From positions 6,448,001-6,512,000 of the forward strand of contig NC_079241.1 of NCBI RefSeq assembly GCF_028009165.1: a stretch of 64,000 bases of DNA, read 5' to 3'. This document shows, one piece after another, positions 10,523-23,600 of this stretch. Position 1 is the first letter of the stretch; each line of letters opens with the position of its first letter. Source of the stretch: Akanthomyces muscarius. Lineage: Eukaryota; Ascomycota; Sordariomycetes; Hypocreales; Cordycipitaceae. Below the pieces are notes generated by a model. The model saw only the letters and a program-made list of their open reading frames with translations, did no database searches and was not told the origin of the DNA. Made by a program: the position numbers and the translations under genes.

Positions 10523-13069
10523 TCAAAACTGGCAGATTTGTCTCATTCTAGACTCCAGTTCCCTGGCGTCACCTCTCCCAACATTCCTCAAGCCAAGTCC
10601 CAAGCATCCTTTATCAATGTACAAATCAGTGCCCTTGCCTAGATCCATCCACATTCTCACATCGGCAAAGCATACATCTGTCCGGGTGAGGATGATGCAC
10701 CAAGTAACCATGCTGGGAGGTATGCTCTCCAAAGGCAAGTTTTCCAAGTTTTGTAGCAGCGGGGTTCTATGGCGAGGTTTTACTAGCCTTGCTTCTCGTC
10801 CAGTGTCTTGGCTTTCAACGCATCGTCGTCGCTTTGGCTTTGGCGGCAGCGTGGTGTCCCCCACGCTTTCAGCATCACTCATTCTAGCATCTACAGCATC
10901 AGCTCGCAGCAAGTGCGCCCTAAGATGATGAGCACGACTAGCAGAGTCTGAGAGCATCGAATCTCCCTCGGGGGTCGTGGGGTCATCACTGGGTCCTTCG
11001 TATTCCTGCTGCCGCCACGCCAGGGGCCGTTCCCTGGTGGTGGCCAGTGGCCTTGGTCGGATGGCTGGCGGACGGCCGAGGCTAGACAACATCCCCGATG
11101 CGACAACGCCCCTTGTAGCACCGTGTAGCTCACTTCTTCTCATTGGCAGTGTATTTCTCTGTGGCATCTCCTGGCACTCCCTGGGCCTAGCCTCCTTGAC
11201 AGTGGCAATGCTGCTGCTCGAGCTGCTTGCTGGCGACGCCGGCTGCCCTCTGATACCATGCTCTATCACATCAAAAGCAGACGCAAGACGGGGCTCCTCT
11301 CGCGTTGGGTCAGAAGGCGGCGGCGTGCGAATCATCGGCAGTTGGGCACGCTGTATGACCTGTCGCCGGCCCTCTGGCAGACCTCGTGTTTGTGGAACCC
11401 GACGTTGCGGCGGGCTGGCCGAAGTCGCGGTGCCCCTGGACGGGATATCTAGAGCACGCTGATGGATAAGGTTCTGGATGCTCCAGCTCGTGCCGTGCAG
11501 GTCACTGAGACGCGGCGCATCACCTCGGCTGGAACTATCCGACGGCGAATCGTGGATGCCAGCGAGAATGTTGAGCGCGGAGTCGGGTACATCGTTCAGG
11601 GGCATTCGCTCTAGCGTTCTGGGAACGTTTCTATCCGGGCTACTATTCTGCTTGCCCTGTTGTAGCTCGGGTGTTGCCGTATCATCTGTGGCAATTTCGA
11701 AATCGGCTCCAGTCGGTTGGAAGTATCGTTCGATTCCGCGTACTGACTTTGGCACCCCGTCTTTCAAGCCGCCACGACCATCTTTGCTTCCTAAATGACT
11801 CCTTTCTGGAACTTTCACTTCAATCTCCTGAAAGTCAGTCTCCTCATCCGTTGTGTTGCTGTTTGTCCGGAGCATGTTGACCTTGGACGTCGTTCGCATC
11901 TGCACCGACACTAACTTCTCCGTGGGTGGCGTCATTGAGCCATCCAGAGCCGCTGTATCACGATCACTGCTGATTGAGTTTGGTGTGGAGTTTTCTAAAG
12001 TCGTTGTATTATCGTATACCATTCCACACAGTTCCTCGAGTGTGCGTAGCAGGACACCCGAGTCTGCGAAAAGAACTTCATCCTTCATCGTAGCTATATT
12101 TGCGTCATAGTCTGCAAACGGGCAGAGAATCTCGAGCAGCAGAAGCGGCTTCTGCACTGTGGGTAGATTTCGCTGCTGCCAGTTGTGCTGTATCTTTGTC
12201 TTGAACACACCCGTGAGCGCCTTTCCAATTCCAGTCGCGGAGCTGATTGGCCGACCGTTGACGGAAATAAACGATCCCTTTCCTGCAGTGACTTTTTGAT
12301 CGCCATTTACGCTCGGCAGAAATGCCACCAGCGTAAACCTGCTGGTCTGCGACTCTGTGCTGGCGAATCGATGCGCCTCCCCATTGGCGGCGACTGTTGC
12401 TCCAAAGACTTCGAGGACCGACTGCTTCATGTCGCGGAACTTCATCTGCCCAAACTTGCAAGACTGCTTCTCGCTGCCCAGCACTTTAAAAGTAATCCGC
12501 AGGTCTGAATTGGCCAGCGCATACGCCGTCAGTAATTCTTTTATCTTTGCCGTCGTTTTTTTGCTTTCTTTCAGCAGAAAATGCTTTCGGGGCGGCATGT
12601 TGCTGAACAAGCCGCTGAGTAGTATCGTGGTGCCCGTAGGAGCCGAGACTGGCGCAAACCTCTTGTCAATACCGCCATAATTCGCTGCAAGTAGGACCTT
12701 GGTAGCCACGGGCTCGTCTGTTGTCTTGGTAATTATGTGCACAGCGGCAATGTTGTTGATGCTGGCGAGAGCCTGGCCGCGAAAGCCGAGCGTTTGCACC
12801 TGTCCACTGGTGAGCTCGTCAAACGAGCCCAGCTTGCTGGTATGGGCTTGCCGGCCAATGCTATCGAGATCATCGAGGGCAATTCCGTGGCCATTATCGC
12901 GTACACGGATCTGGTCCAGCGTATTGGGCGAAATGGCGACTTCCACCGCATCAGCCCAAGCGTCGATGGCATTATCCAGGAGCTCCTTAACGACAGCGTA
13001 TGGCGACGTGATGCTGGCGGACGAGCCGATGAGCCGAGCTGTTGCTGCACTGAGCTTTGTAATGGGCAT
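10523..13069 (-). CDS. MutL-family (PMS1/MLH2-like) DNA mismatch repair ATPase
   Basis: A single-exon frame of 848 residues. The start is the ATG at 13069-13067, because the family begins almost directly with the sequence that follows (MPITKLSAATARLIGSS); the frame runs on to 13141 but those 24 residues look unrelated. The N-terminal GHKL ATPase is clear: ELLDNAIDA with catalytic E29 and N33, DNGHG at 58-62 and GFRGQAL at 95-101, then a transducer domain to about residue 340. The rest is mostly Ser/Thr/Pro/Arg-rich, probably disordered, and ends in an ordered-looking block of about 65 residues (TRTDVCFADVRMW onward). I do not see the DQHA-type metal-binding motif of MutL endonucleases, so this resembles the MLH2/human PMS1 class. 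Known role: partner of MLH1 in mismatch repair or recombination. It shares a 514-bp divergent promoter with lumazine synthase. Confidence 0.85.
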   Translation of the reverse strand: MPITKLSAATARLIGSSASITSPYAVVKELLDNAIDAWADAVEVAISPNTLDQIRVRDNGHGIALDDLDSIGRQAHTSKLGSFDELTSGQVQTLGFRGQALASINNIAAVHIITKTTDEPVATKVLLAANYGGIDKRFAPVSAPTGTTILLSGLFSNMPPRKHFLLKESKKTTAKIKELLTAYALANSDLRITFKVLGSEKQSCKFGQMKFRDMKQSVLEVFGATVAANGEAHRFASTESQTSRFTLVAFLPSVNGDQKVTAGKGSFISVNGRPISSATGIGKALTGVFKTKIQHNWQQRNLPTVQKPLLLLEILCPFADYDANIATMKDEVLFADSGVLLRTLEELCGMVYDNTTTLENSTPNSISSDRDTAALDGSMTPPTEKLVSVQMRTTSKVNMLRTNSNTTDEETDFQEIEVKVPERSHLGSKDGRGGLKDGVPKSVRGIERYFQPTGADFEIATDDTATPELQQGKQNSSPDRNVPRTLERMPLNDVPDSALNILAGIHDSPSDSSSRGDAPRLSDLHGTSWSIQNLIHQRALDIPSRGTATSASPPQRRVPQTRGLPEGRRQVIQRAQLPMIRTPPPSDPTREEPRLASAFDVIEHGIRGQPASPASSSSSSIATVKEARPRECQEMPQRNTLPMRRSELHGATRGVVASGMLSSLGRPPAIRPRPLATTRERPLAWRQQEYEGPSDDPTTPEGDSMLSDSASRAHHLRAHLLRADAVDARMSDAESVGDTTLPPKPKRRRCVESQDTGREARLVKPRHRTPLLQNLENLPLESIPPSMVTWCIILTRTDVCFADVRMWMDLGKGTDLYIDKGCLGLGLRNVGRGDARELESRMRQICQF

Positions 13070-13583
13070 GCTAATTGAGCTTAATCTTAGATGCAACGAT
13101 ATTGTAAAAGTTTGCAAATATTGTAGTATTCTTGTCTTCAAATGCTAATGGCACGTCCAAAACGCTGCCTGGCTGTCTGGACTCTGCCAGCTGTCAGTGA
13201 TCCGGCTGCCAGCCGGCAAGTCACCAGACCCATTCGACACTCAAACCAAGTCTATTTTATTTTACCAACGATTTCATCGATTGCATGATACTTGTATCTG
13301 CACAGATAAATTTAAAGATTATTGTACCCTTCTTACCAATTGCGACTAGCAGCTTACAGAGCTAGAGGCCAAGCCTCCGCCCTGTGCCTGCCAGCCCCGC
13401 CCAACAGCTTTGTCTCGCCCTGCCCCGCGACCCCTCCATCACGAGCCTCAGCCCGGCGGCATCCTAGCTAAAGCCAAAAAACCGCGACACTGCAACCTTC
13501 TTGCCCCTTTGCAACCCCACCAATTCGTCCTCCGACAGCACAGCTCGTATTTCAACCGCGCATCCAGTCACTCTTCAAAAATC
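13070..13583. promoter_or_regulatory. Divergent promoter between the MutL-family gene and lumazine synthase
   Basis: The 514 bp between two diverging start codons. AT-rich near 13250-13330, then pyrimidine-rich toward the lumazine synthase start. No defined site recognised. Confidence 0.6.
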
Positions 13584-14257
<674 letters not shown>

Positions 14258-14776
14258 AATGTTACTGAGCACGAAAATACCGAAGAATTTAGACAAAAAG
14301 AGAATAATATGACACGTCCAAGGCAAATGAATGCAGACAATTGTGATAGATTCCACGTAACAGTGGGATTAGATTCGAATTCACCCTATTACCACCTTGA
14401 TCAATATCTGCCACGAGTCTATCATGCAACATAAGATGTGAGTGCAACATTAGAGCCGGAAAGGCTAGCTCAATGTCTAAATAAAAATAAAAAAATCGCT
14501 TCCCAATAAATAATAAAGATTAGTCCATTCTCCAAATGATCCTGTAAATGGCTGAAAGCGGCATCGTAAACCAAGAAGAAATAGTGGTTTACATGTAAAT
14601 AAAAGAGGTATCCCAAAAGAAACATGAAGACGACATAAAAAATGGTGCAACAGCTCTCAGAACTGCACCAATTGCGCTGCAGCTTTTTCGGGTTTCATAT
14701 GCAAAAAGAAAAAATCGGATTCAATGAATGTGATGAGTGGTAAAGCAAGGCGCATAGATGAGTGCTTTGCAGTGTC
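14258..14776. other. Convergent 3' spacer
   Basis: AT-rich sequence between the 3' ends of RIB4 (+) and the disordered-protein gene (-), with AATAAA-like stretches around 14478-14515 and 14600. It probably contains the poly(A) signals of both genes. No coding sequence seen. Confidence 0.6.
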
Positions 14777-17613
14777 TTAAATACCGGCGAGCTGCTCGTT
14801 GGTGAGGTCGCCACTGAGGGGCTTCTTTCTGTGCCACATGGACCGCTTCTTGTCGCGCTTCGCCTTCATAGCTGCCCAGCCAGATTCGTCGTCGTCGTCG
14901 GATCCATCAGAAGCCTTGCGGGATACGTTGAGAGAGGAGCGGCTCTTATTGGCGTCGGAGATGGCCAGGCCCGCACCCAGGCCACCGGATACGGTGTTGG
15001 AAGAGTCGCTGTGCTGGCTAAGCTTGGGTGACGGTGTGGCAACATGAGATACTGGCCTGTAGCGGCCCGGCAGTCCAATGTTGCTGCGCTCAGAGGGTGC
15101 GATGGAAGGGGCATATCCCATGCCGCCAGAGATTGAGCCGTGGGTGGAGCCTGCATAGCCAGGGTGATGGCCCATGAACTGCGGTGGTGGCTGGACCATG
15201 CTCATGGTGCGCATGTTGGGGTCGAAGCGATCCATCATTGGCTCCACGCCCATGACCGATTGCCGTGACGACAGATTACCCATGGACTGTGTTGCGGCAT
15301 AGCCTCCCTGCTGCTGTTGCATGGGGTAAGGGTTGTTGGGCATCTGAGGCATCTGAGGCATTTGCGGCATGCCTTGATGATTTGGCTGATTTTGGTTCAT
15401 AGCCATCATCTGCATGAACTGCATCTGCATCTGCATAAATTGCTGCATCTGCTGGGTCATTTGCTGCTGTGCCTGCTCTCCAGGATGCATTCCCGGCATG
15501 ATGTTTCCGCCACCCATGCCGTTCATACCACTCTGGCCATACATCATCTGGTGGGGAATACCAGTGACAGGGTCAAAGCCACCGGGTCCGGCTTGCTGAT
15601 ACATGTTTGGTGGCAGGGGTCTGCCAGCATCAATGTTCGGGCTACCACGGCGCATGGCCCTTGAGCGTTCCTCGTTGGCAATGACACCGACTAGACCACC
15701 TGGGTGTAGAGAGCTCTGACCGCCGTTGCGGGGACCCTCGTGGAAGGAAAGCGATTCTCGAACGGCTGGTTTGTGAATGGATGCGCCAACGAACGGATCT
15801 TGGGGAAGGCCGCGGGCAAATGCGGGAAGGGTCGAGGCTCGTCGGTTGGCGGAATTCGCGGAAGCATCACCCATGACAGATTGGGGTCGAGACACTGATG
15901 GCTGGTAGGAGTTTCGGAGGTTCGGGTTGGAGCCGGACGCGCTCAGGCGGGTCGGAGGCCTGTTCTTAGCAGGGAATCCGTGAGCTTGGAGAATGGCCAG
16001 CGGGACCTCGTCGTCCTCATCCTCGTCAGAAACGCCGGAAGTGGGGTTCGCTGGGTTCGCTGGGGTCTTCATGGTCGACAGCTGAGGTGCACTCATGGTT
16101 GCAGGCAGGCTGGGGCGCGCAGGAGCAATAGGAGGGACGGCGTGCTCGCCGGTGACCTTCATCATCTGCTGGCGGTAAACCGCCATGTGAGCTTCCTGCT
16201 TACGGCGCTGCTTGACTTGCTGTCTGGATTTTTCAGCCTCGTCTTCGTCGTCATCGTAGTTGATTTCGTCCTCGTCGTCCTCCTCTGCCTTGGGTGGCAG
16301 GGGAGGGAGCGCACGACCACCGCTGGGGACAGGGCCAGTCGTCTTTGCTGTCATGCCTTGCCTCTCCTTGTCCTGCTTGTACTGTTCGAATTGGGCGGGT
16401 GTCATGACCTTGTTTCGGGGAGGATGGGCGGTACGTTGACTGATGTATCTGTTGTTGTTTCTCGCAAACGAATATGTACGGCCCTCAAACAAATTGTCCT
16501 CCTTGTCCTTGGCGAAGCTCTCGGCAATTGTGACTGGCTTGCGGACAATTGGGTCATCACGGGGCTGTCGGCTGTAGAAGGACTCGGTAGCAGACAGCCC
16601 GTGGGCGTTGCCGCTGCCGGAATGAGGGTTGTCGAGGAACTTCATTGCAGCAAACGAGTCACGAAGAAGCTTGGCATCCTCGTCGAGGACAGGAGAAGGC
16701 GTGGATTTCTTGTATTCGGTGGGGTAAGTGGCCGTTGGCGTAGAGTCTGAGGGAGAAAGAGGCTCTGACATTGAAGCAGGCATTGTATTTGTTCGGCCGC
16801 CTGTCAGAGATCGGGGATTGGAGGCAGTTTCCCGGACGGTTTCGAGACCACGGCTGGAGAACATGGCCCCAAAGTCACCGCCGAGGTCCAGCGCCTTTTT
16901 CTGCTCGGGAGAGCTAGGGCTAGCAGGCGACTTGATGGGTTCCGTTGGGACGCTAGTAGAACCAGTCTGTATGGTCAACATGGGCGGCAGATCAGGAACA
17001 GCGGGCTCGTCTCGAGGGGGAGGGATGGACTGCTTCTTCTGTCCTCCAAATGACCAGGTTCGGGAAGCCTTGAACAAAGAGGCACTGATCGATTTCGTGG
17101 AGGGTCCGCGAGCAGGGCCATCGGCTTCCGCCGGCGTAGTAGCCTTGTTTGCCTGGCGCGCCTCAACGGGTGAGGTGTTGGCGTGCATGTCGGCAGAGGA
17201 GGGTGCTGTCGATGCATTGCTATGGCGGGACGAGTTATCGGTTGAGGTGGCTTGCGTGGTGTTTGAGAGACCGCTGCCCCTGAGATGTGATTAGTATCGG
17301 AGGAAAGTGACAAAACCGCGGCGCATTTGGAGGGTGGCAAATCACCGTGGTACTTAGTAGAGAACACTTACCGGCTGGTCTTGAAATCGGCAAACATGTT
17401 GTCCTCATGGGGGTCTTGCGTCGGCCTCAGGAGAGTATGCTGGGCGGGTTTGGGCATAGTCATCTTGGCACCGCCATCGAAAGATCGAGTGTTGGTGTGT
17501 GTGTTGCGCTCCAAAACCTTGAAGGACGGCTGGGCAGGGGCATTCAGGTCGACATTTTCAAGGTTGTCGGCGACAGACTTACGCCGGCCAAACGCGCCGG
17601 AGAATCGAGGCAT
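14777..17613 (-). CDS. Large disordered conserved-looking fungal protein, function unknown
   Basis: Two exons, 17613-17372 and 17279-14777, joined across a 92-nt intron (GTAAGT donor, CTAATC branch, CTCAG acceptor), give 914 residues starting MPRFSGAFGRRKSVADN. I do not recognise a catalytic domain. Visible features: an N-terminal basic/Ser patch; a segment around FAAMKFLDN; NKVMTPAQFEQYKQDKE followed by an acidic run (EEDDEDEINYDDDEDE) and a Lys/Gln-rich helical stretch likely to be coiled coil (RQQVKQRRKQEAHMAVYRQQ); a Met/Gln-rich low-complexity tract (QQMTQQMQQFMQMQMQF, then PQMPQMPQMP); and a C-terminus with DDDDESGWAAMKAKRDKKRSMW. The ordered islands between disordered stretches suggest a conserved scaffold or regulatory protein, but that is inference. 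There are no membrane spans. Upstream lies the 7.7-kb gene-free stretch, perhaps an extended promoter. Confidence 0.75.
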
Positions 17614-20600
17614 CGGAACTCGCGAGGAAAGACGCAGCGAGACTATCTGCCCATATAATTCCGGTGCAGAGTATCAAGCAGTGGTAAGATGCTAAATTCT
17701 TGCCAGAGGGCTTTTTTATTATTATCGAACCTGTCGTCGTCGTAGGCGGACGGGGCGATACGAGGTCCCACAGAGCAGCGTAGAGGTGAAGGCGCAGCTA
17801 ACGTCGAAGCGTTGGAGCCGTTTGAGGAGGCGCTGAAGGTGCGAAAAAAACGTCGATGCTCGCAAACGAAGAACGGCGTCAATGACGGTAAAGTAATCTG
17901 CAGCGGGTAGGGAAGCAATGTTCGTCAGTAAAAGCTGCTCTTGCAATTCCATATATTTTTTTTTGCGTCCAAGGCCGGCCTGTGTAAACAACCAGCCTGA
18001 TCGGTGCGGAGCCTTAGGTGAATGGTTGGCAAAGAGTTGCTCTGAGACAAGCGGCAGCGGTGGCTTTGGCGACGTGGCAGAGGTATGCTGGTGGGGAGAA
18101 TGTGTCAAACTCACATTTACTAGCAAAAGAAATCCGAGACTTTGAATATAGCAATGGCTTGGTCGGCGTCACCATGCAACAAAAGGCGAAAAGCTTGTGA
18201 AGATGGGTTCCTCTACGGCGCTCGATCGTGTACTGCGAGCCTAGGAAGAGGGAGAAAGGCCGGGCGACCTGTTGCGTGGTTCGGTTGAAGGGTTGGCTTT
18301 CGGCAAAACAAAAGTCTGTTTCTGATTCCTATTCACTGCGAGTTCGAGGGATGCAGCGAGAGATGGCGGAAAGTCGCAGAGGTAGGGGACACGAGAGGAA
18401 GAAGAAAAGAGGGTGCGGATCGGACAGCGTAACAGGTGGATGGACAAGAAAAAGCCGTTCGAGGTCCAGGGACCGTGGCGTCGAGAAGACAAGCGGAGAT
18501 ATTAGCGGAGTAGACAGGGCCTCCCTGGTATACTGGAGGCGAAAAGGCGAAACGTGAATCAAGAAAACGACAAGGAAAAGAAGAGGTTCGACAGCGAGAG
18601 ACCTCTTGGGGGGTGGTGCGCCTCAACGAGTGTGGGATGGGGGAGTGAGAAAGAAGGAAAAAAGTGAATCGAGTGCAAACGTAGAGCAGGCGGCTACGTT
18701 GAGCGGCCAGGGGAACAAGAGCAGAGGCAGGCTGGCAGGCAGCACGGGCAAGACAATGGGCAAAGCGGAACGGCCGTGACTCTGCAGGCCACAGGCGGTG
18801 CTATGGAATATCCGAATATGCCAATACGGGCAGGGATGGGATGGGCAAATGTGGTGTGGTCAGGCCAAAGGGGCCAGAGCCAGCCAGGCACGGCCAGGCC
18901 AGGCCGCGGGCTAATATTAGGCCAGAGGCTAAACAATACTGGCAACAGCGCTAATGAGTTTACTGGCCGGCTGGTGCAAGAGGACCTCAGCCCAGCGTGC
19001 AGACGGGTGGGCGGGCGGGCGGGCATGGCAGCTGGAAAGACCCAGCGGCCTGAAAATAGTAGCGCTTTTTCAGTGGGTAGGTAGCAGCGGCCAGCACCGA
19101 CCGACACAGCCCCCCCGGCGATATTCACAGCCTTGTTGGGACGAGGGACTCGTTTTGCAGCGGTCGCTCCTCTCTAGCAGATAGCTAACCAATAGAATCA
19201 ACTGCGGCCCTGTGGCTGGTGAAATAGTGTCATGCAGAGATGCCTGGGCTGGGAAGGGGGGGGTCTCGCCGCCATCTGCAACTCCAACCACCACCTGTCC
19301 ATCATTTTACAGCAATACAATTCAAACAACAGCCTCCCTCTCAAGCAACGCGGCCATCCAGCCAGCCAGCCAGGCCACCCGCGGCGGGAAACGAGACGGA
19401 CGGGGGCTGCGTGGACAAAAACTCCACAGCCAGCGGAGGAGAGGGGGTCGACCCGCCAGGCGGAAGGGGCGCGAGCAGCGAGCAAGCGAAGGTTTATGAA
19501 ATGAAATAAAATAAAAAGGAATAGGTACGTTTAGGGAAAAGGAAAGAAAAAAACAAAGACCAATAACAGGGCGCAAAAAAGTCCACGCAGCCCGCGCGGA
19601 CCATGCCACCGAGGCCAGTTGGCCAGGCACAAGCTTCAACGGGCAAGGAATAAAAAAGATGTGCACAGTGGCGGTCCAGGAATAGAAGGGATCGAGTCTG
19701 CACATCAAGATGCTGCTGCGCCAAGTGGCAGTAACCATGTCATGTCTCTCCCTCTCGACTGCAGCACGACACGAGCTGTGATGTCATGCCCGTATCGTAT
19801 CGCCTGTCTGCCCTGTACCTCTGATAGAAGCTGTGCATATATTCATGTGCCAAGTGCCCTGGCGGCCGCTACCTACCTACCTAGGTAGGTACAGGTCCAG
19901 TCCTGCGACCCAGGCACCTGGGACGAAACCGCAGCCATGCACCGCTGACTCGCTGTAACCGCTGTAACGTCCTGTTTGACGGGTTCCAGACACAGGTACC
20001 AACGTCTGCTGGCAGCAACCGCCGTCGCCGCTAGCGCTGTGCTACTGAAATGAATACTTTTTTCTTTTTTTTCCTTTACAGGTTCCTTTCCAGAAAGCAA
20101 TACACAAAGGTCAGAGACAAGACAATGGCAATAGATTCGTCCCATCCCTCCCCCTCCAGCATAAAACTCTGTCTTCGTACCGAACAACTGCGCAGTCGCA
20201 CATCCAGACCAAATTCTGGGACGAGGCCCGCCCTGGAAAGTGGGCACCTTCAGCTCCTCAAGTCCCCTATATCGTTAGAGTTCTCCAGTGGGCTCAAGAT
20301 ACCTCCCAAATAAGGCGCTGGGGCCGGACCGATGTTGGGTACCTACCTGCCTTGTGGGCTTTGCTGGGAGAAGTATAAAAAAAACCCCCCAAGTTACTGG
20401 GCGCGCCACCAGAAATAGGCACAATCTCACCAATCTAAAATTTATTATACGGATACAAGAGACCAAGCTCGCCATACGCGGAATTGTTGCATGGCCCCCT
20501 TGATGAGGGGTGAACCGCTAGATACAAATCATGCATGCTGCACACACAAATGAGTGTAAAATCCTTACGTGCTGCACAATGCCACTGACTTCCATGCATC

Positions 20601-23600
20601 TCGTGTATTTCATGTCTTCGATGGGCGGAACAAAACGAGCGTCTCTTGCCCCTGGCTGCTGAATGTCCGCGAGGGCAACACCCGACATATCCGGCCTATC
20701 CCACACACCACCAGCACCATCAGACCACCCTTTTTCCATCCCCCAGATCGGCTACGGCGCGCGCGCATCATCCCAATTTTTGTTCCCTCTCTCTCTTTCG
20801 CGCCAGGCCAAAAGATCAGCTATCAGTAAGGTCGGTCGTTCGACGGGCCCCAACAAGTGCCCGACGGGGAAGGGGGCTCGTGTAGCCGATGTGTAGCATG
20901 GAAATCTCTTTTTCTATTCTCTCCCGTCCGCGTACTTTTTTTGCCCGCGCCGATCAATCTACGGGTCTTATTTTTTTACAACACCACCCAAAAACACGCG
21001 TCAACGGCACTAAGAAAGCTTGTCTGCCCCAGCTTGTCCAGTTTGCTCATCAGGAACGAACATAGTTGCACAACGCGGGATTCTCCCTCTGCCCGTGATG
21101 GCGACGTGAAGACAGTTGTCAGCTCTCCCTCTCTCTCTCTTCCATCTTTGATCACGCTTCAACGGCCAGCTCTCCGTATCCAATTTCCTCTTTCGATGGC
21201 AACCGAATTCACCGTTTCCTTAGCTTTGTTCAATTTACTGTGCCGCCACCCTCGTGCAAACACAGTTGGCTCTCAGCTACTGACTGCCGAAGGGGCGTGG
21301 GCTGGATGGCTGGCCTTCTCGCAGTGGAGAACCCGCGAAATTGGCAAAAGGGCTGGCTGGCCCTTTGCAAAAGAAGGATAAGAAAGATGGTGAGATCACG
21401 AAATGAACGCCAATGTTCACTCCGAAGCTAGCTCGGGTAGACGTCCACCCGCCCATCGACGTCGAGCTTTCCAGACTAGCTCATGCCAGAACGATTCAGC
21501 TCAATTCCAGCCAGCCTCCTTGGTTGCTTTTGCGCCTTCCTTTCCAATCTCACTCTGCCCTTTTCCTTTGTCCGTCTCGGGCGTGGTGGGCAGCCGGGCG
21601 CACGTAGGCCTCCCCCCCTCCTCTCGGACAGATAGATGATCGGACGATGCCCACGGCGATCAATGCCACCACAATAACCCAAAAAATTCCAGCTGCGAAG
21701 GAACCAACTACGCTAGCTCCATTGTTGGTGAAATAGATTGTTCCTGCACATGACCTGCCGAAACCAGCAACTTATTCCCGCCAATCTATATTAACTCCGT
21801 CTCTACAATTCGACTTTTGTCCTGGCCTTATTTCCTTGTGAGTCCGTCGTATTTCCCGGCACAAAAGAAGACCGGATGAAGCGGTTATCGTATCGGGAAA
21901 TTAAATCCTCATGCGCCTACAAACCTACCCATCTTTCCTGTAACAGAAGAGCACCATGGGCTCACGAAGCTTCCTCACGAGATTTCTCACGGTCCTTTAT
22001 CCACTACAATGCTCCGCGCCGTCATGTTCTTTCTCAGTCAACAGTCCTTCGCGACCTCCTGGTCATTTCGTCCTGAGCAAACAGAATCGTTCGTCGGCTT
22101 TCCTCCACCCCAGCAACTCAGCTGATACGACACCAATAAAGGACCGGGATCTGGGTCGGGTGGCGTCCTAATAAGAACAGCAGGACACAGAGGTGACAAT
22201 GCTGCAGCAGCATGCAAAAACAACGCTCAAGAGGCTCGACCGCTTAGGGCCATTAGCTCTTAGCTTCAGGATCGTGGGAAACGTTGTCGCCTGCGTAAGC
22301 AAATCTCTCTCGCATATATGCTTTGTGGTTTTGCTTCCTCTGGCTGGCAGCGTCATCGTGTCGTTATTAGCACTGCCTGTACCATCTTCATCCCCGGGCG
22401 GCTTGGCCGGGCTGGTGATCCCACACGAGGCGGGGGGCTGCCCAATATTAATTTAATGCAAGGCAGCCACAGGGTCTTTTCCTGCATCTGATAGTTACGG
22501 GGTGGCCAGGGGCTACTTGGTTGGTCAGCGCTGCTTTTCTCTTGACTGTACCGGTAGCTATTGAGTGAGCAACCCCCCTGCCGCGCTCGCCAAGAGCAAT
22601 GCACAGTCTTTCGCCGTTGCAGAGTCACGGGCCGCTCGGAGACAATCAGATTGCTGCATTGGTAGTTGCTGGCATTTACGCGGGCACCTAGCAGCGCGAC
22701 AACAGCACAAACGCAGGCAATCCTGATCAATGCATTGTTCTGTTGGCAGCCCCGGGAAAGCAAAAGCCGAGTCCAGGCCAGAAGCCCAGTGTGTGAGAAT
22801 GAGTCTGCAACCCAATGAGACATGCTGGTAGAGCGGAATGCAGCTGTCATCACAAACCGGGCTTCGGGTATCTCGTTTCTAATTTTACAAGTTTTTGAAT
22901 TGGACAATTGGCGGAGAAGGTGCGCCGCGTGTGACATGATTGGGCGCCTGAATCGACGAGGCGATGGTGACGCATTCCAGTCGTTGTCGTCGAGCGACAC
23001 CTACGCCGACACGCCCATCAACAAAGCACACCATGATCAACACGCCGCAACGTCACGATCAACGCTGCGTATGTGCGTATGAAACGGGGCATTGCGCGGG
23101 ATTGTTTGCTCTGCAGCAATTCGCAGCCAAAATCCATAAAATCAAGCTCATGAGCACTGGTCTTTTCCGGGTGGGCTAGTTGCTCTCGTGGTTCATTGCT
23201 TGCCCCTGGCTGACAGAGCAAGGCAATGCTCCCCCGAAATACGATTGAATTTCGAACCTTCTCTGGTGCGCCTTGCAGCAGAGGCTAGGTAAAATCGGCG
23301 TGCCGACGAGGTGATGGTCAGGGACGAGTTTGCACTTGGTTTCAACATCGCCGGCTGACTCTGCAGCAGCTGGGGCGGAAATAATCCCAGACATGCATGA
23401 CGGGACATGAGGCCGGCGAGACATTGTTGGCGGGCCAAACTCAGTCCCTGATTCCATACTGAATCAGATTAATCGCATTGGGCATATGCAGAGCCCCAAT
23501 CCGGTAGGTGAACAAGGTGCGTGCATGCTTTGTGCTGCTGCGATTGGCAGACAGCAGACACAGGTGTAGCGGTCGCAACGGCAACGGCCTTGTCGATGCC

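Noticed and set aside
22353..23000. 215-residue minus-strand frame in the gene-free stretch
   Set aside because: No domain, no supporting exon chain and scattered rare residue patterns; looks random.
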